Source of the DNA: Desulfosarcina sp.
GTDB taxonomy: Bacteria; Desulfobacterota; Desulfobacteria; Desulfobacterales; JAFDCJ01
DNA: 33,427 nt
Assembly: GCA_029288035.1 (NCBI GenBank)
Contig: JARFPZ010000582.1
Span: 1-33,427, forward strand
Reading direction: 5' to 3'
The notes under the pieces are model-generated. The model was not told where the DNA came from. It searched no databases and was given only the letters and a program-made list of their open reading frames with translations. A program made the translations under genes and the position numbers. This document shows, in pieces, positions 16,680-25,330 of this stretch (its first letter is position 1; each line of letters opens with the position of its first letter).

Positions 16680-17019
16680 ATCGCGATATCCGGTTAAAAA
16701 TATTCTGCAATGATCGGTAAGCCTTTTCAGACGTAATGTCTGCGATTTGATTTTTGGCGATAATGTTGATGTCCCATACACCCGATAGAAATTGCCGGTT
16801 TAATCGAAAAAATTCCCGTATAAGACGCTTGATTTTGTTTCGTTTAACAGCTCCTCCGACCTTTTTAGTAACGGTAATGCCCAATCGTGAGCGACCATGC
16901 CGGCCTGGGGCAAAAACTGCGATAAAATATTCATTTTGGACCCTGCGGCCGGTTTTCGCTAATGCAATAAACTCATGGCGTTTTAAAATTCTGTCTGCCT
17001 TTGTGAAGGAGAATTGCAC
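16663..17019 (-). CDS. rnpA: Ribonuclease P protein component
   Basis: 118 residues, with the typical N-terminus ([20 protein letters not shown]), the RNA-binding RNR-like motif ([15 protein letters not shown]) and a basic character throughout. It supports the RNase P RNA in 5' maturation of tRNA. It sits 102 bases after rpmH and overlaps yidD, the usual order. Confidence 0.96.
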   Translation of the reverse strand: MQFSFTKADRILKRHEFIALAKTGRRVQNEYFIAVFAPGRHGRSRLGITVTKKVGGAVKRNKIKRLIREFFRLNRQFLSGVWDINIIAKNQIADITSEKAYRSLQNIFNRISRYDDPL

Positions 17020-17121
17020 CGGACGAGCTTCTTGGCTAAATTTGAAAAAGTCTATCGCGGCAACAATTGGGCATCATGTAAACAGAAATTAAATAGCCCA
17101 TTGGATTTACGCGCCGCCGTA

Positions 17122-17256
17122 TTAAGCTGACAGACGGATACGGCCTTTGGCCCTTCTGCGGTTAATGATTCTTCTACCCTGTTTAGTCGACATCCGTTTT
17201 AGAAAACCATGATTTCGGGCCCTTTTTATTCTACTGGGCTGAAATGTTCGTTTCAT
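17122..17256 (-). CDS. rpmH: 50S ribosomal protein bL34
   Basis: A 44-residue, very basic protein beginning [19 protein letters not shown] and ending in the family-typical [13 protein letters not shown]-x-RLSA. AAGGAA lies upstream of the ATG at a good distance. It is the first gene of the origin-proximal cluster and is transcribed from the promoter at 17344-17372. Confidence 0.97.
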   Translation of the reverse strand: MKRTFQPSRIKRARNHGFLKRMSTKQGRRIINRRRAKGRIRLSA

Positions 17257-17343
17257 CTCAAATTTCCTTATTTTCACTTACTTGCATTAGTTTTTCGCCC
17301 ATTGCATTCAAGCGTCGATGCGATAGATACCGTAAACCGAATG

Positions 17344-17372
17344 AGTAAAGCATAAGATAATTTATCTGTCAA
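17344..17372 (-). promoter_or_regulatory. Promoter of the rpmH operon
   Basis: On the minus strand a perfect -35 TTGACA (17367-17372) and TTTACT (17344-17349) are 17 bases apart, about 90 bases upstream of rpmH. No DnaA box cluster was noticed in this spacer. Confidence 0.65.
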
Positions 17373-17409
17373 GAATAAATCTCTAACCATTATGGTGTTG
17401 GTACAAGGT

Positions 17410-18945
17410 TTAGTGGCTGTGAACTTCAAATATATCGAATTGTTCCATGTGAAATTCGGGATTGGGATAAATTACAATCTGTTTACCGATGTCCCGCTCG
17501 AGTTTGGATATGAGCAAATCTTCTTCACCTAAAAAAAGTTCGGCAATTTGCGGATTGACCCTGAGCGTCAGCCGCTTGCTATTCATATCATGCGCATCCC
17601 GCAGAATCTCACGATAAATGTTATAACAGATGGACTGTCTGGATACCAGATAGCCTTCGCCATCACAATAAAAACACGGCTCACAAAGAATCCGGGTCAG
17701 AGGCTCTCGGGTGCGCTTGCGGGTCATCTGAATCAAACCCATTTCAGAAATGGGAAGAACGTGAGTTTTACTTTTATCTTTTTTTAGCGCCTCTTTGAGG
17801 GCATTAAAGACTTTTTCCTGATTGGATTTTTTTTCCATGTCGATGAAGTCAATAATAATAATGCCCCCCAGGTCCCTGAGCCTGATTTGATACGCAATTT
17901 CCTTAACCGCCTCCAAATTCGTTTTTAAAATCGTCTCTTCCAGATTGTGTTTCCCGACATAGCGGCCGGTATTGACATCAATAGCAACCAGGGCTTCCGT
18001 ATGTTCTATCAAAATATAGCCACCCGACTTCAACCATACTTTCCGTTTCAGAGCTCGTGAAATATCCCCCTCCAGATTATAGGCATCAAAAATCGGCTCT
18101 GAGCCCTCATACAGCACAACATGATCCTTAAGAACAGGCATATAGTTGTCCAGAAAGGATAAAACCGCATGGTAAGTTGGTTTGGAATCAATGACCAGCT
18201 TTTCGACTTCCTGAATCAGAAGGTCACGCACGGCTCGCAGACTGATGGAAAGCTCGGCGTGCAAAAGGGATGGCGCCCGGGCGACCTCAAATTTTCTCTG
18301 GATGTTTTTCCAGAGATTGTTTAAAAACCCCATTTCGTAGGCCAACTTTTCTTCTTGTACACCCTCCGCAGCAGTTCTCACAATATAACCGAAATCCTCG
18401 GTTTTTAGTTTCTGTACCATACCTTTTAGGCGTTCCCGTTCGACTTCATCCTCGATGCGCCGGGAGACGCCGATGTGGTCGGAAGTGGGCATCAAAACCA
18501 AAAATCGACCGGGCAAAGAGATATACGAAGAGATGCGGGCACCTTTGGTTCCCATGGGAGATTTCGCCGCCTGAACCAGAATCTCCTGTCCCTCCCGGAT
18601 AATTTCTTCAATACTAAAGTTACGCTTTTTTTCAAATTCCGGGCTTTTTATATCTTCCGGGCTGTCTTCGTCCATCTCGGAGTCAATGTCAAATAGCTGC
18701 TCATATTCCTTGTAGCCATCATAGAATACATCATCCACGTATATGAAAGCCGCCTGGTTCAGCCCGATATTCACAAAGGCCGCCTGCATACCGGGCAAGA
18801 CCCGCAACACCCGACCCTTGTAGATATTTCCAGCAATATCGGAATCATCCCCGCGGTCGACATAAAGCTCGGCGATGTTACCATCATCCAACAGGGCCAC
18901 CCGAGTTTCATGTTCGGTTACATTGATGATGAGTTGTTTGTACAT
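17410..18945 (-). CDS. rng: Ribonuclease E/G family endoribonuclease (RNase G type)
   Basis: 511 residues from the ATG at 18945 (MYKQLIINV), where the family's N-terminus begins; 16 extra codons upstream stem from a repeat-rich spacer. The S1 domain (GNIYKGRVLRVLPGMQAAFVNIG) is followed by the RNase H-like and 5'-sensor regions, the catalytic metal-binding Asp in IIIDFIDM, and the Zn-link CEPCFYC. The size and lack of a long C-terminal scaffold fit RNase G rather than RNase E. It matures rRNA and degrades mRNA. It lies upstream of rpmH in the same orientation, but is separated from it by the rpmH promoter. Confidence 0.94.
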   Translation of the reverse strand: MYKQLIINVTEHETRVALLDDGNIAELYVDRGDDSDIAGNIYKGRVLRVLPGMQAAFVNIGLNQAAFIYVDDVFYDGYKEYEQLFDIDSEMDEDSPEDIKSPEFEKKRNFSIEEIIREGQEILVQAAKSPMGTKGARISSYISLPGRFLVLMPTSDHIGVSRRIEDEVERERLKGMVQKLKTEDFGYIVRTAAEGVQEEKLAYEMGFLNNLWKNIQRKFEVARAPSLLHAELSISLRAVRDLLIQEVEKLVIDSKPTYHAVLSFLDNYMPVLKDHVVLYEGSEPIFDAYNLEGDISRALKRKVWLKSGGYILIEHTEALVAIDVNTGRYVGKHNLEETILKTNLEAVKEIAYQIRLRDLGGIIIIDFIDMEKKSNQEKVFNALKEALKKDKSKTHVLPISEMGLIQMTRKRTREPLTRILCEPCFYCDGEGYLVSRQSICYNIYREILRDAHDMNSKRLTLRVNPQIAELFLGEEDLLISKLERDIGKQIVIYPNPEFHMEQFDIFEVHSH

Positions 18946-18968
18946 TTTTAAAAAACTCCGTTTTGTGA

Positions 18969-19116
18969 GCAGAAAGCAGAGGGCATGGAGCATAGCGTAA
19001 AGGACAATTCAATTCAAACTACTGGCAAATTCACAGATGCTTTGAGCTAAATCCTGGAGGCAGAAGAAAAACTCTCTACTACCACCTCTTGACCCTATGC
19101 GCTTTGCCCCATGCAC
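18969..19116. repeat. Heptad-bracketed element between rng and the radical SAM gene
   Basis: Five exact 7-base units at 18969-19003 (GCAGAAA, GCAGAGG and relatives) face four inverted units at 19089-19116 (minus-strand GCGCATA, GGGCAAA and relatives). The 85 bases between them are not recognised. Confidence 0.7.
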
Positions 19117-21629
19117 TAGACGCGCTGCTTAATTACCCTTGCCTGTTTAATCTGATCTTCAGCAAGGCCAAAAATATAACGCAGGATCAGCGCAGGCCGG
19201 GCGGTTTTACCAGGCACCGACAAAAGCGTCATCTGCAGACAAGTTGAATCCAGAAACGAAATATTTAATACCATATCCTTTAAATTTATCTTTTTCAACT
19301 TTCCTTTTCGATTCGTCAGTGAAATGGTGGCCTCCGAGGAGCGGTTGAACGACGCCAGTTTTTCTTCGTCAAAATGACCTTCCTTCAGGGTGACCAGATA
19401 GGTATGTTTCTTTGATACCGAGTTTCCGGGTTTTAGGGCAGCAAGTTGACAGGAATTTATAGCAAGGCCGTCGGGGAGATGGGCGTTTAGTCGCCGGATG
19501 ACGGTCTCCGGGCGCACAAATCCCGGTACGCTCAGAGTGAATTGCTCCTCTTGACTTTCGATGCCAACGGGTAACGGATCGTCAAATGAAATTTTAGGCT
19601 TGGGGTGAAACCCCTCTGAAAATACCACAGGAATTTCAGCGCGCTTGAGGGCCCGCAAAAAAACATTGACCATCTCAAGATGGCCAAGATATTTGGCCTG
19701 ATCCAGTTTGGCGTAACCAACGGACAACTTCTTAGAACCGGCGTTAACATATTCGGTCTTGCTGCAGACCGCCGGCGATTGATGTTGATCATCCGGATAT
19801 GTAAGCATCTCTATTTCTTTAAAATCGCAGGTACCGCATTGCGCGCAACTCCCCTGCCGACAGTCGTCTGTCATAGACCCCTCAAGGGCCTTTTCCCATT
19901 CGGTTTTCAGGAAAGCTCTGCTGACACGACTGTCAATATGATCCCAGGGCAAAGGCTCGTCAAGGTTCTGTTTGCCAGTTGAAAAAAGATCCGGCTCCAG
20001 GCCCATTTCTTCTAAAGCCTCTTGCCACAAATGGTAGCTGAATTTGTCGCTCCAGCCGTCAAACCGGCATCCTTTCTTATAGGCACGAACAAGTAGTCGG
20101 CTTAACTTTCGATTACCTCGCGCCCATAGCCCCTCCAGCCAGCTGACTTCCGGATTTTGCCATTTGAATTGAATTCCGGGAAGCCTCAGTCGATCATGAA
20201 GCCAGTTGATCTTTGATCGGGATTCAGCCAATGAAATCTGTCCGGCCCATTGAAAAGGGGTATGAGATTTAGGAATAAAGGTGGCGACGCTGACGTTGAT
20301 TTTCCCGCGGCGTGCCCCGGGGCCTTTTATTTTTCGCAATTTCTTCACCAGATCCACCAGAGCCTTAAGATCATCAGTCGTTTCGGTAGGCAAACCGATC
20401 ATGAAATAAAGCTTGATAACCTGCCACCCCATATTGAAAGCGTCTTTGATCGTATCGATGATTTCCTTTTCAGTGATATTTTTATTGATCACATCCCGCA
20501 GCCGTTGACTGCCTGCTTCAGGGGCAATCGTAAATCCGGTTTTACGAACCTTCTTAATAAGCCCCATCAGTTCCGGCGTTAGTGTGCCTGCCCGTAAGGA
20601 TGGCAAAGAAACAGCAACATTGTCGGATGCAAAACGGGTCATCAAACCCTCCATTAATGGTATGATGCATCCATAATCTCCGGTACTCAAAGACAACAAA
20701 GATATGTCCTCATAACCGGTGGCTGCGATGGAACGGACGGACATTGACAGAAGATGCTGTGGTGAACGTTCTCGTACCGGTCGATAAATCATGCCGGCCT
20801 GACAAAATCGGCATCCCCGGGTGCATCCCCGGGCAACCTCCAGTCGCAGCCGGTCATGGACGGGTTTTCCGAAAGGGACAATGGGTTTTTCAGGAAAAGG
20901 TAGCTTATCCAGATCGGAGACTACGGCACGACGAACGTTCGTATAATCTGAGTAGCGCGGGGATACGGTCTGAATGCCGCGGTCATCAATATGGGCTTCA
21001 AAAAAAGAGGGGATATAGACACCCTCAATTTGCGACCATCTTTTTAACAATGATTCTTTGTCGGCCCGGATCTCTTCTTTCCAGCGAAGCCACACACCGG
21101 ACATTTCCACAACAACGTTTTCACCGTCCCCCACAACGATGGCATCAAAAAATTCGGCAATAGGCTCTGGATTGCAGGTACACGGACCACCGGCAATGAT
21201 CAGTGGTTGATCAATAGTTCTTTCGGCGGCTAGAAATGGGATTTGACCCAATTCAAGGATTGTTAGGATATTGGTGTAATTCAACTCATATAAGAGGCTG
21301 AATCCGATGATATCGAAATGTCGGATCGCTTTACGGGATTCCAATGAAAAAAGCGCCTGTCCTGAGCTCCTCAAAAGTGCTTCCATATCCGAAGCAGGCG
21401 CAAAGACCCTTTCAGCCGCTATGTCCGGGTTTGCATTCAAAATATGGTAGAGTATCTGCATTCCGAAATGGGAGGTTCCGATCTCATACAAATCCGGAAA
21501 CGCTAATGCAAATCGGAGCTTAGCCCGGTCAAGGTCTTTTCTGATAGTGTTAATTTCCGAGCCCAGGTAACGGCTTGGCTTTTCAACAAAAGGTAAGATA
21601 TCGTCAATAGAATCAATGGTCATAGGCAT
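19116..21629 (-). CDS. TIGR03960-type B12-binding/radical SAM protein fused to a DUF2344 (TIGR03936) domain
   Basis: 837 residues. The N-terminal half has a cobalamin-binding-like region followed by a radical SAM core, whose 4Fe-4S site is the CTRGCRFC motif (CxxxCxxC). The C-terminal ~220 residues (from KLSVGYAKLDQAKYLGHLE, with SEGFHPKPKISFDDPLPVG) are the DUF2344 domain that in many genomes is a separate neighbouring gene. A CysRich insert (CRQGSCAQCGTCDF) lies between them and may hold an auxiliary cluster. Its reaction is unknown; its constant place next to rng hints at RNA or ribosome modification. The start ATG has AAGGA eleven bases upstream. Confidence 0.92.
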   Translation of the reverse strand: MPMTIDSIDDILPFVEKPSRYLGSEINTIRKDLDRAKLRFALAFPDLYEIGTSHFGMQILYHILNANPDIAAERVFAPASDMEALLRSSGQALFSLESRKAIRHFDIIGFSLLYELNYTNILTILELGQIPFLAAERTIDQPLIIAGGPCTCNPEPIAEFFDAIVVGDGENVVVEMSGVWLRWKEEIRADKESLLKRWSQIEGVYIPSFFEAHIDDRGIQTVSPRYSDYTNVRRAVVSDLDKLPFPEKPIVPFGKPVHDRLRLEVARGCTRGCRFCQAGMIYRPVRERSPQHLLSMSVRSIAATGYEDISLLSLSTGDYGCIIPLMEGLMTRFASDNVAVSLPSLRAGTLTPELMGLIKKVRKTGFTIAPEAGSQRLRDVINKNITEKEIIDTIKDAFNMGWQVIKLYFMIGLPTETTDDLKALVDLVKKLRKIKGPGARRGKINVSVATFIPKSHTPFQWAGQISLAESRSKINWLHDRLRLPGIQFKWQNPEVSWLEGLWARGNRKLSRLLVRAYKKGCRFDGWSDKFSYHLWQEALEEMGLEPDLFSTGKQNLDEPLPWDHIDSRVSRAFLKTEWEKALEGSMTDDCRQGSCAQCGTCDFKEIEMLTYPDDQHQSPAVCSKTEYVNAGSKKLSVGYAKLDQAKYLGHLEMVNVFLRALKRAEIPVVFSEGFHPKPKISFDDPLPVGIESQEEQFTLSVPGFVRPETVIRRLNAHLPDGLAINSCQLAALKPGNSVSKKHTYLVTLKEGHFDEEKLASFNRSSEATISLTNRKGKLKKINLKDMVLNISFLDSTCLQMTLLSVPGKTARPALILRYIFGLAEDQIKQARVIKQRV

Positions 21630-21806
21630 ATCGGGTCCTTATCGGATCTAATCGAAAATGAGTTGTTAAGATAGCTGGAATTTATAGTTTTGATGATTAT
21701 TATTTATGACGCCCTCGTAGAACGTACCGAGTTCGGTAATTTTTTAATTGTATTGGGACTATCTCAGCGATTTGCGGTAAACTATAACTATTCAGCAAGG
21801 TTACAA

Positions 21807-23219
21807 ATGCAAGCGCACTGGCAAACCAACAAACAACGCCCCCTTGTGGGTGCGATTTTTCTAGCACTTTGCATCCTGATTCTAATCCAGGCACCCGTAG
21901 GATACGGCCACGAACTGAATCGTGAAACCGCCGTTGTGAAAGCGGTGCGTGAGGTCAGTCCGGCAGTGGTTAACATAAGTTCCGCTTACGAAGTGCGCAA
22001 GCGCACCAGTCCATTTTCTGGATTTGGTCTCAACCCCTTCTTCGATGAGTTTTTCAAGGATTTTTTTGACCCCCGCTTTGAACGCCGTCAGCAGCATACC
22101 AGTCTGGGTTCCGGCGTGATTATCGATGGGAAAGATGGACTTATTTTGACCAATGCCCATGTCGTCCAAAAAACCGGTACCATCAAGATCGTGCTACGGG
22201 ATGAGCGTGAATTTGAGGCCAGGATTGTGGGCACGGATCCCGACTCTGATTTGGCCGTGCTAAAGATTGATTCCAAAGACCGCCTTCCCGCCATCAAAAT
22301 GGGCAGCAGCGAGGATCTAATGATCGGTGAAACCGTTATCGCCATCGGCAATCCCTTCGGATTTTCTCACACGGTCACCACCGGGGTCATCAGCGCTGTA
22401 AACCGTAGTATCCGAGCCCAGGAGAGAGTGTACCACGATTTTATCCAGATTGATGCCTCAATCAATCCCGGAAACAGTGGGGGTCCGTTACTGAACATCA
22501 ATGGAGATTTGATTGGAATCAATACGGCCATCTACGCCAAAGCCCAGGGGATCGGGTTTGCGATACCCATCGACAAGGCCCGCAAAATCATATCGGATTT
22601 GATTCAATACGGTGAAGTGATTCAGGCCTGGATCGGCATTACCGTGCAAAACATGGATGAATCCCTGGCACGGTATCTGAAAGTTCCGGGCGCTAAGGGG
22701 ATCGTCATTAAAACGGTGGAGCCGAAGAGCCCGGCTAAAGAGGCCGGGATGCGAGAAAGCGACATCATCCTATCGATCGACAACAAAAAAATTAATTCAT
22801 TCGATGACTACAAGTCGGTCACCAAGGGTATCGCAGCAGGGGATACGCTGGAGGCCATGCTCTGGCGCAACGGAAAAAAACAATCGGTGGTGATAAAAAC
22901 GAAAGTATATCCCCTTGAACTGGCTGAAGATCTCGCCTTCAGGCTTTTGGGGATCAAAGTCGAGGATCTAACAAAGGAAAAAAGAAAGACCTATCGGATA
23001 TATGCCAGAGACGGGGTGGTAATCTTAAAAATAAAGGCAAATTCATACCTTGACCGTATCGGTGCAAAAGCCGGTGATGTGATTCGCCAGATAGATGATT
23101 ATACCATCCAAACGAGTGAAGATTTTAAAAAAGCCGTTATTAAATCTCGGCGTAAAAATTCGGTCGTGCTGCTGCTCCAGAGGGGGGAGCAGGGCTACTA
23201 CATTACGGTGACACTATGA
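21807..23219 (+). CDS. Do/HtrA-family periplasmic serine protease (DegP/DegQ type)
   Basis: 470 residues from the ATG at 21807, which has AAGG six bases upstream and starts a clean signal peptide (RPLVGAIFLALCILILIQAP, cleavage near GYG-HE); the open frame extends 39 codons further without support. The trypsin-like domain holds the full triad His118 (TNAHVV), Asp148 (SDLAV) and Ser224 (PGNSGGPL). Two PDZ domains follow: GIVIKTVEPKSPAKEAGM and GVVILKIKANSYLDRIGAKAG. It degrades or refolds damaged proteins in the periplasm. It is monocistronic, divergent from the radical SAM gene with 177 bases between the starts, and convergent with the methyltransferase. Confidence 0.95.
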   Translation: MQAHWQTNKQRPLVGAIFLALCILILIQAPVGYGHELNRETAVVKAVREVSPAVVNISSAYEVRKRTSPFSGFGLNPFFDEFFKDFFDPRFERRQQHTSLGSGVIIDGKDGLILTNAHVVQKTGTIKIVLRDEREFEARIVGTDPDSDLAVLKIDSKDRLPAIKMGSSEDLMIGETVIAIGNPFGFSHTVTTGVISAVNRSIRAQERVYHDFIQIDASINPGNSGGPLLNINGDLIGINTAIYAKAQGIGFAIPIDKARKIISDLIQYGEVIQAWIGITVQNMDESLARYLKVPGAKGIVIKTVEPKSPAKEAGMRESDIILSIDNKKINSFDDYKSVTKGIAAGDTLEAMLWRNGKKQSVVIKTKVYPLELAEDLAFRLLGIKVEDLTKEKRKTYRIYARDGVVILKIKANSYLDRIGAKAGDVIRQIDDYTIQTSEDFKKAVIKSRRKNSVVLLLQRGEQGYYITVTL

Positions 23220-23222
23220 AGC

Positions 23223-23342
23223 GAATATCGAATGTCGAAGGACATGTATTCTATCTATTTTATAAAATTATAGAAAAATTGAGCGAAGCGAAACCACCTC
23301 TCGTAATTCTGCGGTCGATATTCGATATTCATTATTCGTTTT
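23223..23342. repeat. Heptad-bracketed inverted repeat between protease and methyltransferase genes
   Basis: Arms GAATATCGAATGTCGA (23223-23238) and TCGATATTCGATATTC (23315-23330) pair in 15 of 16 bases and consist of 7-base units. The inner strand, read in reverse, includes GGTGGTTTCGCTTCGCTC, which resembles the core of the elements at 2938 and 3144. The convergent position suggests it could also serve as a transcription barrier. Confidence 0.75.
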
Positions 23343-23349
23343 TCTATTC

Positions 23350-24417
23350 CTATTTAGCACAAAAAAAATGAAGGTTGAAAGGGTCATCCGGCATTTCAAT
23401 TACCTGGACCTGTTGGAATCGAGCTTCTTTTAGCATTTCGACCGCCTTTTCACGCCCCCACATCATTCCCAGACCGGTTCCCCCACCCACCAGGCCCACC
23501 GGAAGGCAATGCATTAAGCTTACGGTGTATAAAAACGGTCCCATGGGATGGTCCAAATTGTCCGCTAGATCGGATTTGGCGGCAATATCCACCATAGAAA
23601 ACCGGCCGTCCAGTCTCAGTATATGGTTGACTCCCAGAAGAACATCCAGCGGTCGGGTTTGATCGTGAATGGCATCAAAGGCGGTGACATAGTCAAACAA
23701 GCCCTTCATTTCTCTATTATTTTTGAGATCTGCGGCATCCAGCACCATAAAGTCAAGGTTTTCGAGTTTTTGCCGTCGTGTCTGTCTGCGGGCCTCATCA
23801 ATTGCCTCAGACGATATGTCAATTCCTACAAAGCGGCTTTGAGGAAATGACTCGGCCATAAGAATCACGGCAACCCCTTCAGCACAACCCAGGTCGCACA
23901 CCTGAATACCGGCTTTCAGTCGCTGGACAATTCGGCTGTTTTCGACCGAAGGCAAAAATTTGTTTATCAGGACCTGACGGTGTTTGGCATTTGCCAGCTG
24001 AGACATGAAGGCCTGAAATTTCGGATAGTGGTCATAAGTGACACCTTCTCCGCTGGAAAATCCCTCAATCACCGCCTCCATGGCACAAGTGGTTAAAAGC
24101 GGTATTTCCTGGGTGTATACACCCAAATTGGAATTTCCGGCACGACGGGTGATTAAATCCCCACAGTGTTTGGGCAGAAAATATTGATTTTCATCCTCTT
24201 TTTGGGATAATTCAACAATTTCAGCAGTCGTCATGATTCCCAGCCACTCCTGTACATAGCGCGGATTCAAACCGGCCTGGTCGGATATGTCGCCGATGTT
24301 TTGAGGACTGTCAAATGTGTCCATAACATCAAACAGACCGGTTCGGTATCCGATGGCCATGGCGAGGTTGATGGCACCGTAATTCAAAATATCGATCATT
24401 TTTTCTGAAAAAGACAT
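23350..24417 (-). CDS. Winged-helix class I SAM-dependent methyltransferase
   Basis: 355 residues. An N-terminal winged-helix region (AINLAMAIGYRTGLFDVM, then IGDISDQAGLNPRYVQEWLG) precedes a Rossmann methyltransferase with motif I VCDLGCAEGVAVILMAE and the acidic VGIDIS strand end. The layout and the Gly-rich LVGGGTGLGMMWG loop before the last helix match the Rv2258c/UbiE-like group of putative small-molecule methyltransferases. Substrate unknown. A small gene lies 60 bases upstream on the same strand and may share its transcript. The start ATG lacks a clear Shine-Dalgarno. Confidence 0.88.
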   Translation of the reverse strand: MSFSEKMIDILNYGAINLAMAIGYRTGLFDVMDTFDSPQNIGDISDQAGLNPRYVQEWLGIMTTAEIVELSQKEDENQYFLPKHCGDLITRRAGNSNLGVYTQEIPLLTTCAMEAVIEGFSSGEGVTYDHYPKFQAFMSQLANAKHRQVLINKFLPSVENSRIVQRLKAGIQVCDLGCAEGVAVILMAESFPQSRFVGIDISSEAIDEARRQTRRQKLENLDFMVLDAADLKNNREMKGLFDYVTAFDAIHDQTRPLDVLLGVNHILRLDGRFSMVDIAAKSDLADNLDHPMGPFLYTVSLMHCLPVGLVGGGTGLGMMWGREKAVEMLKEARFQQVQVIEMPDDPFNLHFFCAK

Positions 24418-24477
24418 TATGCACGCAGAAGGGAAAAAGATAGTGGCTGGGTTGTCCGGTTCGCTGTGATAAACGAA

Positions 24478-24651
24478 TTAGGATGATATTTGATTGGAAT
24501 TGTACACGATGTCGATCCAGGATGGTTCTTCAGCCTGGTCATCGGCTTCTAAGATTTCGGCTTTCCGAAAACTTTCCAGGAACTCCTTGAGTGGCTGTTC
24601 ATTTTCATACCAGCTTGTTTCATCTGCTGATTTTGTAAGTAACTCTTCCAT
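24478..24651 (-). CDS. Small acidic protein of unknown function
   Basis: From the ATG at 24651, with GGAGGGAAGG about 13 bases upstream, the product is 57 residues, strongly acidic (many Glu and Asp) and soluble, with a possible amphipathic helix (EQPLKEFLESFRKAEILEAD). An ATG seven codons earlier is possible but lies within the ribosome site. Not recognised. Placement directly before the methyltransferase gene suggests co-transcription. Its reality rests only on the ribosome site and composition. Confidence 0.45.
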   Translation of the reverse strand: MEELLTKSADETSWYENEQPLKEFLESFRKAEILEADDQAEEPSWIDIVYNSNQISS

Positions 24652-24873
24652 AACCAAACACCTTCCCTCCAAAGACTCGATTGAATTTTCTTTAAAGCAG
24701 GGTCGGGTAAATATCAGCTACCGTCAATTTTGTAAAGCCTAATTTTAATCGTTTCGCAAAGACGCCGATATTCCTGTATTCTGATTTTTTTCAGAATTTG
24801 ATTGGAATCTTTCCTTATCAACCGATTGAAATTAATTCATTTTTTATCAAAAGCATTTTCTATATTTTTTTTA

Positions 24874-24903
24874 TTGACATTTACTATGTACGCTATGTAT
24901 AGA
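24874..24903 (+). promoter_or_regulatory. Promoter with tandem CTATGTA repeats before the small membrane gene
   Basis: TTGACA (24874-24879) and TATAGA (24898-24903) lie 18 bases apart. Two CTATGTA copies (24884-24890 and 24893-24899) sit in the spacer, nine bases apart, and could be a repressor site. Confidence 0.5.
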
Positions 24904-24951
24904 ATTGTCAAAGAAAAAATCAATAAACTCAAGTCCAGGAAGGTATTCCAG

Positions 24952-25143
24952 ATGCAATCTCTGCTAATATTGGCGCAGGACATTCCCTGGGTAATGGCAC
25001 CGGCATCATTGATTGCCGTAATGGCCATAATTTCAATCATCACCGCTGTGATTCGACTCACCCAAAAGGCATCCAAGGTAATGATGCTAGGGGTTATGAT
25101 CGCATTAACTGTCGGTGTCATGTTAATGCAGGTGGTGCAATAA
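24952..25143 (+). CDS. Small two-helix membrane protein
   Basis: 63 residues from the ATG at 24952, which has AGGAAGG eight bases upstream; the frame is open further upstream but through an A/T-rich promoter region. Two hydrophobic segments are seen (about residues 12-32, MAPASLIAVMAIISIITAV, and 43-61, MMLGVMIALTVGVMLM) joined by a basic RLTQKASK loop. Not recognised. The promoter at 24874, a good ribosome site and helix pattern support a real gene. Confidence 0.55.
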   Translation: MQSLLILAQDIPWVMAPASLIAVMAIISIITAVIRLTQKASKVMMLGVMIALTVGVMLMQVVQ

Positions 25144-25253
25144 CTCGACCCGATTTCAAATTCCTGCACGTAGGATCTCACCCTTTCTCATAGCTCTGCT
25201 CCATGTTTTTCCCCCCATCTTTTCTGATTAGCTCGTTTGGGAGCCGATTTTTC

Positions 25254-25281
25254 TTGATAGACTTCATTGGATTAATATACA
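25254..25281 (+). promoter_or_regulatory. Likely asnS promoter
   Basis: TTGATA (25254-25259) and TATACA (25276-25281) are 16 bases apart, about 50 bases upstream of the asnS start. The -10 is only moderate. Confidence 0.4.
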
Positions 25282-25330
25282 AATACAAAACTCGAAATCT
25301 GTTTTAACCGGTAATTAAGGAGAGGAATCC

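Noticed and set aside
17257-17409. Replication origin between rpmH and rng
   Set aside because: The gene order hints at an origin region, but no DnaA box cluster or A/T-rich unwinding element was noticed in this short spacer.
24837-25181. 114-codon minus-strand frame opposite the small membrane gene
   Set aside because: Mirror of a hydrophobic gene on the other strand; the plus strand has promoter and ribosome site, the minus strand none.
25144-25330. T-box or other riboswitch upstream of asnS
   Set aside because: No T-box sequence or specifier stem was recognised; only a moderate promoter is seen.
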